Below, one piece after another: positions 13,301 through 23,100 of a stretch of DNA of 64,000 nt (position 1 is its first letter; each line of letters starts with the position of its first letter). The stretch is from Thamnaconus septentrionalis. Its lineage: Eukaryota > Chordata > Actinopteri > Tetraodontiformes > Monacanthidae. The position numbers and the translations under genes were made by a program. Under the pieces are notes generated by a model. The model ran no database searches, was not told where the DNA came from, and was given only the letters and a program-made list of their open reading frames with translations. The DNA lies in contig CM020516.1 in NCBI GenBank assembly GCA_009823395.1, positions 9,056,001 through 9,120,000 of the forward strand. The letters are read 5' to 3'.

Positions 13301-14099
13301 CACTCGTAAAACCCAATTTCATTACACAGTGGCAATACGGCGCGTGGTGTCATGCTTTCAGATGAGGTTGATTTGAAGTTTGGAGCCCATCGTTTATTTA
13401 TTTATCTCTCTTTTTTTCGGGGCGAGTCATATTTATGTTCTAAAACGCAGCTAAACTCGTGTCCGCCGAACAACTTAAGTTGTCCCCCCCCCCGGGAGCG
13501 ATTGCACCAGTGAAAGATATCTGTCGGGGCCCGATTTGCGCGGGATCACACTATTGCACAGGCAGAAAGACCAATCTGGCACCGCTAAAAAGGTAATCAC
13601 ATCTGCAGGAAGTCTCCCTCTAAAAGCCCACAATTTCTAATCCACTCATGTAAGGCATACAAAGTAGCTAAACGGTAATTCTCATAAAGGGAATCAAGGA
13701 AATCTCCTGGCGGGGCTCATTGTTGCAGGATTTCAGAAACAGGGGAATGGCGGGGGCGGGAAGGAGTGGGAGGGGTTTGGGTGTGTGTGTGGGGGGGGGC
13801 GACGTGACACGTGGAGTCTTTCCTCTACACTCGTTGTCGCCGTCTCCGTCCTCCTCCTCCTCCTCCTCCTCCTTGTACTGCTGCTGCTTCTCCTCTCAAA
13901 GCGAGCCGTATCTCCGCTAATGACCTGAGGTCCTTCCCTGATTTGGCCTCAGCTATCCAAAGGATTATGAATAATGCATTGACTCTAAAATTGCAAAAGT
14001 AATCCTCTGAAATCTCCTTATGCACCCTGGCAGACCACGTTTGTCTGTTCCAATTGCCCTTCAGTTCCCCCACGCTAAAGAGCTGCATGTGACACACAG

Positions 14100-14100
<1 letters not shown>

Positions 14101-14128
<28 letters not shown>
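14101..14128. repeat. (CA)14 microsatellite
   Basis: A perfect CA run is accompanied about 90 bp later by a shorter interrupted GT run (14219-14243) in inverted orientation. Confidence 0.95.
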
Positions 14129-14132
<4 letters not shown>

Positions 14133-16154
14133 CTACCTATAGCTGCAGTATCATGATGGATTTATCCTGACCACAGTGTCGCAGGAACGGGGCTGTTTGT
14201 ATAGAATGTAAATGCTGTGCGTGTGTGTGTTTGTGTGTGTGTGTTTCCATATTCCTTGCTCACAACACTGCTGACTCATGATTTAGAGGGAGGTGGAGGA
14301 CGAGGACGAGGAGGAGAGAAAGCTTTAGCCAGCTCGCCGAGCATCCTTGTCAACCTGTGTCAACTCAGTAATTGCCCGGGATATTTGCATGGAACACAGC
14401 CGCAGCCGCGGCCGCGCTCATTAATGACTGAGTGATGCCATTACGTCCACTCCGCCAACAAAGTGGAGGCCGCGCCGCCACAGCAATACGGCGTCTCGTA
14501 AAGGAAGGGACGCCGGTCTGTGCTGCGGCGGTGGCGCCCGGTTAGTCGTGAGTGCTTACGGAACACACACACACACACACGCGCGCATGCAGGGGTCAAT
14601 GCCTCAATGCTTCACTCTTCATTATGACAGATTAATGCCATGCTCAGCAGCCTTTTGTCGTAATTCTCTTCCTGGCTACTGTATCTTTTGTGGGGATTTT
14701 TTTTCCCCCCTCCCCCTCCTCTTCCTCCACCCCCTCTCCCTCCTCCTCTTCATTAAATGCAAGTGACATTGCACCAACAGTGCTTTTCACAATCACAATG
14801 TAAAAGCAGCACGGCGTACTGCTGCATTAGGCCATCAAATAAGGTGTGTGTGTGCGTGCGCGCTCGGCTCTATGCAGTTCTATAGCACTGTCCAATTTAG
14901 TTTGTACACATTACACATCGCAGTAATCCTCCTCTCAATGCACCATCGATGCTCTTCCTCTTTGCTACAGAACAAACTTGTCCGGACCAACCAACTGCTG
15001 CCCTCCCACCACCACCACCACCTTGCTCTCTCATTTTACTTTTTGGTTACGTTTAAAACACCTTGCCAGTTGTACACCAAGACACACACCTGTGCCATCT
15101 GGCAGGGCTGGAAGTTTGCTTTACAACATTGGCTTTATAGCTCCATCTGTGAGGTAGCCCCCCACCAATTCCTCTGTGTCCTGTCCAGGGTGATTCCTGG
15201 CTGTGATATGGCTCCTTGGGATAAGCACATACAATATGACACACATGCTTGTGTTGGTGCATCTCTCTTAATATCACAGGTTTACCATTCAGTGCACAGT
15301 ACTGCACCCTGATGAGTTCACCGGCAACTAACACCTTGGATAAATAGGCAGATGTGCACCTAGGTAGAACAAACTGACATGCAAGAGGAAGAGATTGGTA
15401 TCTGGAGCACTTCCTCATCTTTCTGTTTTTGTTTTTAATCATTTCAAAGAGCAAAACGCTGAGACAGAGCAGCTCCGTTTTTTTTTTTTTTTTTTTTGGC
15501 ACCTTCCAGCTGAACCCTGCCAGTGTTCCCTGTGAGTGTAGGTAGCCGAGGGGATGACGTGTTGAGAATAGAGGGAGCACATTTAAGTGCAGCCCTGTGT
15601 GATGCAGCAGCACCCGAGAGCTTCCCGGATCACACGAGCCATTAGTCATGTCAAGTCTGCAAACCAGCTGTCATCGCCGTCAAGCCTCGAAGGAGCACAT
15701 CACTCACCGCATACATCTCCACATTTTTTTTTTTTTTTTTTGCATTTCTAATTTTTTTTTTTTTTTACGCACAGTCCAACCCACTTAACACAAAGCGGTG
15801 CTTCCCGATAAATCACGTTTGTCCATTTCAGCACAGCCCTCGAGCGCAGCGCTCGTCCACATGCGTCACCAGCGGATCCTGGACGTTCACAAGTGCAACA
15901 ATCTTGATAGTCAGACGCCTCATCGGGTAAACGCTGCACGTCTGTCAAAGGCTGCAAAGGCGCAAAATTATGATGGGGTGGGGGAGGGGCGGGGGTAATC
16001 AAAGTTGGATCACGCTGACGTTCTACTGGAGGGAAAACCTTCGGCAAGTTCATCCTATAAGTCATTGAACCTGATCAGGATCTTGCATGCAGGGATGCAC
16101 CCCCCACCACCTCCTTGACTGATTCCTATCTGATGCGCATATACATGCAGGGAT

Positions 16155-16158
<4 letters not shown>

Positions 16159-16190
<32 letters not shown>
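16159..16190. repeat. (CA)16 microsatellite
   Basis: A perfect 32-bp CA run lies just downstream of the proposed second leader exon of insyn2a, in sense orientation. Confidence 0.97.
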
Positions 16191-16192
<2 letters not shown>

Positions 16193-16439
16193 CATGCCCT
16201 CACCAAAGACTTTTAACAGAGACTCATCATCCGTGATTCCGATGCCCTCACTGATCCATGGGGGGAAGATTTTTGTTTGTGGAAAAGGCTTGCGAGACCG
16301 ATCCCCAGCTCCTCTCCTCTGCTCTCCTCACCTCTCCATCTCCCCCTCCTCTCCTCTCCTCTCTAGAGCGTGATCAGATAAATGCGTGCAACTCCGCAAG
16401 AAAAGAGAGGAGGACGGATGAGGCGTGAGAAACTCTTAC

Positions 16440-16564
16440 CTTGGGAAACAGATCAGAGGTGCAGAGGACGAGAAAGCGCAGATCCCCGGCAGAGCCAGCC
16501 TCCTCCGTCCAGGCATTCAGTGGGTGCCTGGGCACCGGCCAGCCGCTGGAGCAGCTCTCACAGG
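16440..16564 (-). other. insyn2a: Candidate second 5' UTR exon of insyn2a
   Basis: On the minus strand a long pyrimidine tract ending ctctgtgtcctcccgcag gives a strong acceptor (exon start 16564). 125 bp later CCCAAG|GTAAGAGT gives a strong donor (exon end 16440). The coding exon at 10357 starts directly after an acceptor, so a spliced leader exon must lie upstream on this strand; this is the best pair seen in the 6 kb above it. The exon holds an ATG (CTGAATGCC) opening a frame of 25 codons to the donor. If spliced directly to 10357 that frame runs past the insyn2a start codon out of frame. The splice signals are seen; assignment to insyn2a is inference. Confidence 0.6.
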
Positions 16565-16980
16565 CTGCGGGAGGACACAGAGAGAGGCAGCCGGTGCAGT
16601 GACAGCTGGAGTAGTTGTGACACATCCGGCAAAGAAGATTCGGGTCACCGTCGGGATGCGGGAGTGGTGATGGGTGGGGAGAGGAGGAGAGAAAAAAACG
16701 CAGAGAGACAATGCCTGAAAACCTCATCAGGTCCTTGACTGACACCCCCCCCCCCCACCCCCGTCCTGCCTTTAACTCTCCCTCCTCCACCCCTCCACTC
16801 AGCACCACCTTCACCACCTTCACCACCTTCAGCAGCAGCAGCAGAGGCTGCCGCTCTCTATCCGGCGCACACCTCACACGCCGGCATCGCTGACACACTC
16901 ATCGCCTCTCCTCCCCGCACTCACCGGTAACAGGCACTCACACGCACAGCGGAGATCTCCATCTCGCGGCGCCGCTACCG

Positions 16981-17032
16981 CTGCTGCTGCTGCTGCTGCT
17001 GCCGCCGCCGCCGCCGTCGCTGCTGCTGCTGC
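16981..17032. repeat. CTG/CCG (sense: CAG/CGG) triplet tract
   Basis: A triplet run is read on the plus strand as about seven CTG, five CCG, one TCG-type interruption and four CTG. On the minus strand it becomes CAG-CGG-CAG within the proposed insyn2a first exon. Mixed CAG/CGG runs in 5' UTRs are prone to length change. Neighbouring CT/GA and GGGA tracts (17068-17205) add to the simple-repeat load. Confidence 0.95.
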
Positions 17033-17067
17033 AATCCCCGTGCATTCGTGATTGTGAGTGTGTGTGT

Positions 17068-17068
17068 A

Positions 17069-17104
<36 letters not shown>

Positions 17105-17205
17105 GGTGGGTGGATGTGTGGGTGGATATGGCAAGGGGAGGAAGGAGAGTAGGAGGGAGGCAGGGAGGGATGCAGGGAGGGATGAAGGGAGGGAGGGAGG
17201 GAGGG
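17068..17205. repeat. (GA)n followed by GGGA-rich tract
   Basis: An interrupted (GA)n run at 17068-17104 is followed, after a TGG-rich spacer, by imperfect GGGA repeats at about 17146-17205. On the minus strand this is a CT/TCCC polypyrimidine stretch inside the proposed first exon. Confidence 0.9.
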
Positions 17206-17285
17206 GAAAAGTCCAGAGTCGCTGAGCTGCTTCATCGGCAAAGACCCCCTTAACTTGTCCTCCACCGACTGTTGACACTGAGCTG

Positions 17286-17293
17286 TTATATAA
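17286..17293 (-). promoter_or_regulatory. TATA-like box, candidate insyn2a promoter
   Basis: The palindromic TTATATAA lies at the edge of the GC-rich block, with a plausible start site 25-30 bp downstream on the minus strand (about 17258-17263). It is the only TATA-like element in the immediate GC-rich region. The link to insyn2a rests on the splice signals downstream. Confidence 0.4.
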
Positions 17294-17299
17294 TCTGAA

Positions 17300-19842
17300 G
17301 AGCTTTCGGGAGGCAGCCGGCCGGGGACGCGGGATGGAGGGGGAGGGCGGGGGTTGCGAAATAATAAAAGCATTGTGCCTTTTTAATTGGATGTCTCCGG
17401 CATCCTGTTACCTTCATGCGTCTCGCACAGTGTTTATGAGAGGTGTTGAAGGGGGCTGAATTGCAGGGGAGGAGGAGGAGAAGAAGAAGAAGAAGAAGAA
17501 GAAGAAGACGAAGAAGAGGCGCTGCATCTGCACTAAAGTGTTGGAGGAGCAGGGTGGAGTGGGAGGTGGAGGTATGGTGGGGTGGTGGGGGTGGACAAGG
17601 GGACAAAGAGCAAACGGGCCAGAAGCGTTAATGAGAATGTGAGAGCAAAGAGAGAGAATAAAATAATGGGCGGGAGTAACAGGAGGACAGGAGAAAGGAA
17701 AAGAAAGACGAGGACAGGAATGAGTTATTACCCCGAGTAAGATTTTTTCTTTTTTAAATAAAATTGTCTTTTTTCTTAATTATTCATGAGGACCAGAAAG
17801 TGGCCTCATATCGGAAAAACCTCTAGGGAGAAAACAAGCAAGTTCAGTCGGCGCCACTAGACCAGAGGTTACAATATAGTGACCCTGCTCTCCGAGCCAG
17901 GTATTGGAGGAGGAACACAAGCATTGCTTTTGCTCGAGGTCGCTACGCTGCGATGCGGCGGACGCAGAGAGCATAAAGAGGTCAGGAAGGAGAAGAAGCG
18001 GAGCAAGAAACTCTCATTAGGCATATTTTATTTCCTTGTATCATCTATGGTCGATGCGGCCACGAGGAGGTTTTTATCAAGAGGTTAAAATCGTTCACAA
18101 GTGGGACGAAAATAAGGCGCGCTGGCCTGAAAAGAAAAACGACTAAATATCAACAGGAAGCTGGAATAAATGGTTCAGCGACTTCCATTTGCGGCTGCAT
18201 GTTCTGCGCTAGTAAAACTCTGGGCTTTTATGTGCAATATGGACTTTGGCCGCCTCAACCATGGCAGCCCTTTACGGTCTTCCCCTCCGACTGAATTTCA
18301 TGTGTCATCACATTTACATGACTCCGCACAGGCGACTGGCCGGCGCTTTCATGGCCTTGTGCACATCAGGGCTTTGGCAAATTGTCGCGCCCTCCTCCCA
18401 CTGGCTGGCGCCGTCCATGCATATTAGGTGCCGCTAATTTATTTCGGCGAATGGGTGGAGCCAAAACTTTCCGATCAAATCACTTTGCTCAAATTCATCT
18501 CTTTTGAAGAAAAAAAATAACTAAAACAACTTGATTTTTTTTCTTTTCCCTCAAGATACAGTTGATTGCCAGTGCGAATTAAAACAACTACTATTTATTT
18601 CTCAACACTGGGGTCTCTTCTACAATGATGCACATGGTTGAAAGGCTAAGTGGGTTGGCCGGCCAATTCCCTTGCGCCTTTTTTCCCCCTCAACACTTTT
18701 AATTTCTGCTACAGCAAGACAGCGGATGGATGGTGCGGCTCCCTGCTCCGTTAGTTTACCACTGGAACCGCGAGACGGTTCTGTGTGTCAATACCACTTT
18801 AATTACTTTCCAGTCGGGGAGGGTTATAGTTCAGGCAGAGACGTCCGATAACTCCGTACGGCCGCACGGGCCCCAAAAGTTTTATTGCCCTCTGGGAGCT
18901 GGAGCCGAGTCGAAGCAGGAGGGAGGGAAAAAAGAAATAAAAAAAAAAAATCCTTTTTTCAAACAAATGTTTAATTCCGAGCCGGTGAGACAGAGCCGAC
19001 TCAGTGATCTTCCGCCTGCTGCCTCATTGATTTAATTGTGTGTTCGCCCCTCGGGGGCTCGCCTGATCACAGGCGTATGACGAGCTTCTGACTGCTCCTG
19101 CTTACACGCGTGCCGATCCAAGTCGCCACCGAACATGTGGCTCAACGCCGGCTTAATCTCGCTGTGCCCAAGCTGTGGAACAGGAAAAATCCCCTCCACC
19201 AACACCACCGCCACGTTCTCTACCACCTTCTCCTCCATCAGTGTGCTCAATATCCGCTCTACACCATCCACTGACCAGCCTGGGGCCGTGATGGGAGGGT
19301 CTTGATTTATGCAAGAAGTAGGAGGAAAGGAAAGAAAGAAAAAGCCATCAGTGGTGACTGCGAGTTGAACCGTTCATTATGTTTGCATCCCCTGAGGACG
19401 GTTGGAACCCCGTGGCCACCAAAGACTTTCCAATGGTCGTACTCCACTGGAGATAAAGAGCGAGCGCGGTTTGCCCATCCACGGTGCGAAGAGCATTTGG
19501 CCATGGGCGCTTCCCAACCGTTGGGAACAACCGCAGCGCACCCATCACTTCCCGCTTGACATGTACAACGTTCCCGCCACTGCTTCCAACCACCACAGCT
19601 TGGAACGCTTTGGCTTCTTCAGTGCGAGCCCCGTTATTTGGTGCCCAGGCTTCATAACTGCCTCCGAACCAGTTTCTATTCTAGTCAGCCGGTCAGCATC
19701 TCTGAGGTCTCCCTGAGGCATTGCCGATACCTGCCCGGAGTATTTCTGAGCGCTGTTGCTAGGTAGATCAGATGGCAGCAAACAGCTAATAAAACACAAG
19801 CAGCATTCAGTGGATTTCAAAATACAACGCACACTACTCAGT
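17300..19842. other. Non-coding sequence upstream of the candidate promoter
   Basis: No gene was recognised. The 17.78-18.5 kb part is low in repeats and has interspersed CpGs. At 19302-19559 a plus-strand frame has a C..C...CEEH pattern faintly like a THAP-type zinc domain, too weak to call. Short A/T runs occur near 18520-18545 and 18930-18955. Confidence 0.4.
17331..17640. repeat. Purine-rich/G-rich tracts upstream of candidate promoter
   Basis: This stretch contains a G-run cluster at about 17331-17353, an (AAG/GAG)n tract at about 17466-17518 and more G runs at 17565-17600. It lies upstream of the TATA-like box in minus-strand orientation, so it would be promoter-proximal sequence. Purine-rich tracts of this kind can form triplex or G-quadruplex structures. 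Confidence 0.7.
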
Positions 19843-20109
19843 AGCTGCGTTTCCATTTCAGTTTGTTTTTGTTTTTTTTCGCAAAGTAAAAACGGTATTT
19901 CAAAAATTTCGACAAAGTACAATTGGGATTTGCAGGTGTTTCCATTGAATGGTGTGAGGCGCATAAGCCGTAATTCTTGTAAAATCTCGTCCCGCGAGAC
20001 TCAACTTTGAGGAGGATGGAGGTACAAAACATTTTGCGATAAATCTGCATTTTATTTTTATTGCGATATTTAGGTTTCACGCAATCCTAGCGGTAATGGA
20101 AATGCTGCT
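19843..20109. mobile_element. Fold-back MITE, AGCTGCGTTTCCATT ends
   Basis: The left end AGCTGCGTTTCCATT (19843-19857) and the right end, reverse-complemented, AGCAGCATTTCCATT (20095-20109) match at 13 of 15 positions. The interior has further copies of the theme (gtttccattg, TTTTGCGATAAA, TTGCGATATT). This is the layout of small non-autonomous DNA transposons common in fish. No transposase frame is present. Target-site duplication was not resolved, so superfamily is uncertain. Confidence 0.7.
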
Positions 20110-23100
20110 TGGTGTTTGCTGCACATTGTAAAAAAGATGGTCTGAGCAAACCAACTAAAATCAGAAAATATATCTTCAGTGACGGCATTAAGTGACCTCA
20201 AATTAAAATGTTTTACACCAACTTACCTTTATTTCATCACTATTCCAAAATAAGCAGTTCCTGGGTGAGCATGTAGTTCTGAGTGAGGTTGTAGTTTTCT
20301 GATACTTCCTGTGAAGTGACACGGAGTCAAAAGAGGTAGTTTAGGCATGGGATGTTTAACACGACTACAATAGGATCCATCAGTTGTCATTTTGAAAAAC
20401 TGTTGATAACCTTAATAGTTACATCAGTTCCTTCCTATAGCAGTAGCCTTTATGTTTAGCATGTTTCGCTCCCTACAGATTGGAGCCTCACTCCAGACAA
20501 CTGGACATCCCTCTCAGTCCACTTCAAAGTGAACGACTTTGTCTGAACAAAGATGCTGGAGACAGAAACATATGTTATCGGCAAAACAGCAAATGTTGCA
20601 CAAGGGGCTGGGGGAAAAAAACACGCAAAGTAAGGAGACAAACACTTTTGCATCTCTTCTTTTGGCTCATTTCCCAATCTGGGCGGATTCCTCCAAAGTC
20701 TCCGGAGGTGAGAGAGGAGTGCGCGCCGTCAAATGATTCTCTCAGATCCACACAACTTCCCTAGGTGGAAACGGGAATGTTTGAATTAGCATATGAAACA
20801 GCCAAAGGAGTCAACATACATTTTTATCTTTTATCTAAATTATTCATGAGTATTTCCCCCCACTGTACGCAGCCACAAACACATGGGGGGGAGGACCAGA
20901 ACAAGTGAGATGGATAAACAAGGACTTTGTCACTGTGAGAGGTTGCTTTTGTGCGGCGCGCGTGACTGCGGCGGCTCGGAATATTTTATTGAACGGAGCC
21001 TGTGGCATGAGATGAACACTTTGTTTCGGTTGGATGTGAAAGCCCCTCATCTAAAACCGTCACATCTACCACCATAAAATCCAAGTGTCCATTGGTAAAA
21101 ATTATTGGCCTTTGCGATTGCATTTGCATTTTTCACACTTGCGAGCCATTCAGAATGGACTCTGAAGACTTTGAGGGTCTTTTTACTCTCAGATGCTCAA
21201 CACCGCTGTGTTGATGGAGGCCGTGGAACCCACAGCGGTTATTTAGGATGAAAACAGAAAATTTAAGTAGCCATCATGCCTTCACACTCTTGGAAAACGC
21301 CACAGCATGGAGGTGTCACGCCTGTCTTCAGGTGTTTTGGCTGCAGGTCTTCCCTCCTTGAAGCTCTTGACCAGTGATGTGGACTGTGTAAAAATGCCAT
21401 GCCGTAACAAGTAGATTTTTTTGTATTATTATTATCAGTATTTTTTTTTTTTTTTTTAAATTTTGGATACACAATTGACTGTGTAAAAGATTAAAAGAAG
21501 TAGCTGTTGAAATGCAGAAGTTGTTGGATTTTCAGTTTCATTTTCAACAAGAAATGACGAATGAATGATGAATAAAATTTATTTATTTATTATATAAAAT
21601 GTTAGGACATTGAGACTATATAATTGTAGTGCTACATTGTTCTCAGTGTCAATGACTAAATAATAAACGACTGAAGTTGCAGTTTTGTAGCATGGAGCTA
21701 AACTTGTGTGGCTGCGACTGCACATTCCGCCAACGCTGCAAATATTGTAAATATGAAATACTGTGAATGTTCCATCTCTCCTGGGCGCCAGGTCCAGCCT
21801 GTGTAATCATATTATTTGTGAAATAACAATGGATTCAGGCACGTACTCTCACACACACATACACGCACATACACACAAACACACACGTGTGCACAGACAC
21901 ATTCACCTTATCCACCTCCCGGCGCTCTACCACAAACACATAATGGATCCACTTAATGCCTTTCTTTTTTTTTTTGGCCACCTCCCCGGAGACCATGTCC
22001 AACGATGTTACCCATGTTAAGCAGCGTTCTCAGGCCACTTCTGGTCTTTTCACAACCTGTCATCCCGGCTTCATCCCCAACATGCAGCAATAAAAGCACA
22101 GCACCATTAATCACCCTTAATGTCTTCGGAAAATTGGCTTAACTATCTGTAAAACCTCCCACAGAGGAGCCAGCACTAATGCTCTTTAACTCGTCTCCAT
22201 TACACAACTCAAGTACATAAAAATAAATAATCAGGCTAATGTAGAGTTGTTAGATAACGCAACAATTCCCACGTCGGCCTGCGAGATAATTGCCGGGTAA
22301 CTGTTGGCGGTGGCGCGCAGACACAACGGCAAAAAACGCTTTCCGCTTTGTACCGCCGGAGTCGGGCAAACAGTCAGGACATCATCTCAAATATAATCTG
22401 ACACAGTCGGGCTGAAAGTTCTCTGTTCCGCCTCTTACTCCCAGCTGCCGTGTAACTCTTTGCCCTTCGTGCCCTCCGCGTGGAAACAGACAGTTTGCCC
22501 CCTCTGTGATCTGCTCGTGTTTGAAGAGATTTCAGCGTAATTGCTTGTCTGTAAATCTATTTGCCCATTGCGACGGTTGCCCGCCCGCCCGCCGCCCCCC
22601 CACCGAGACTACATTCAAACAGCTAAAGTGGCATCAGGGACTCTGAGTTGTGTGCTTCCACTGGATCAACAAATAAAAAAAAAGCGAAAACAAATTCCCA
22701 TTCTTTAAAAACAAAACAAAACAAAAAAGTCTGACAAAAAAAAACCCACTTTGCATGCTTTATTGTCACGCGTAGCCTCAAAGTGACTTTTTTTTAACAA
22801 GGTACCATTCGCGCTGAGTGTTTAATTACAAAATTATTGTTTTGTTTTAAGATGACGTGTTTATTTTAGAGGCAACGTTTCTGGAAACCTTTTAGTGTTG
22901 TGGGTGGGCAGCATTCATCAGGTGGACCAAACATTTACATTTTAGTTATTTTATCTCTATATTTTGCCAGTGTATTGGTTAGTATTTTTTTTTATGACGT
23001 TAATAACAATATTTTAAAAATCCTATCACTGCTGAAGGTTACCAAACACAAGTAGAACAGTTTAATGTGACTGTCAGTGTCACTGGTGTGAAATTCATTG

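Larger units (their letters stand above)
10358..16439 (-). other. insyn2a: Proposed insyn2a 5' UTR intron
   Basis: This is non-coding sequence between the acceptor of the first coding exon and the proposed leader exon. It contains CA/GT repeats (14101-14128, 14219-14243, 16159-16190), a (TCC)n run near 13852-13873, poly-T runs (15480-15497 and 15724-15767), and G-rich runs at 13741-13800 and 15974-15995. A 64-codon plus-strand frame at 11570-11764 has coding-like composition but no recognised identity. The 12.4-12.9 kb part is free of simple repeats. Confidence 0.5.
16925..17260 (-). other. insyn2a: Candidate first exon (5' UTR) of insyn2a
   Basis: A GC-rich segment reads on the minus strand from about 25-30 bp below a TATA-like box to TTACCG|GTGAGTGCGG (exon end 16925). 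In the sense direction it carries CT-rich tracts, then a CAG/CGG triplet tract, then an ATG opening a uORF. With the exon starting at 16564, that uORF reads M-E-I-S-A-V-R-V-S-A-C-Y-R-L and stops just after the junction. The 5' end is an estimate from the TATA position. The intervening intron would be 360 bp (16565-16924). A second possible donor (CGTGTGAGT) lies about 15 bp earlier. Confidence 0.5.

Noticed and set aside
15053..15649. 198-aa minus-strand frame
   Set aside because: No domain; it contains a Lys run from poly-A/T and a part (15180-15230) that vaguely resembles a fish repeat tail. Not enough to call either gene or element.
16374..17373. Long minus-strand frames (174, 134 and 132 aa) in the promoter block
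   Set aside because: They read through triplet, GA and GGGA repeats (poly-Ala, Leu-Ser, Pro-Ser runs) and across the proposed splice sites; better explained as leader exons and intron.
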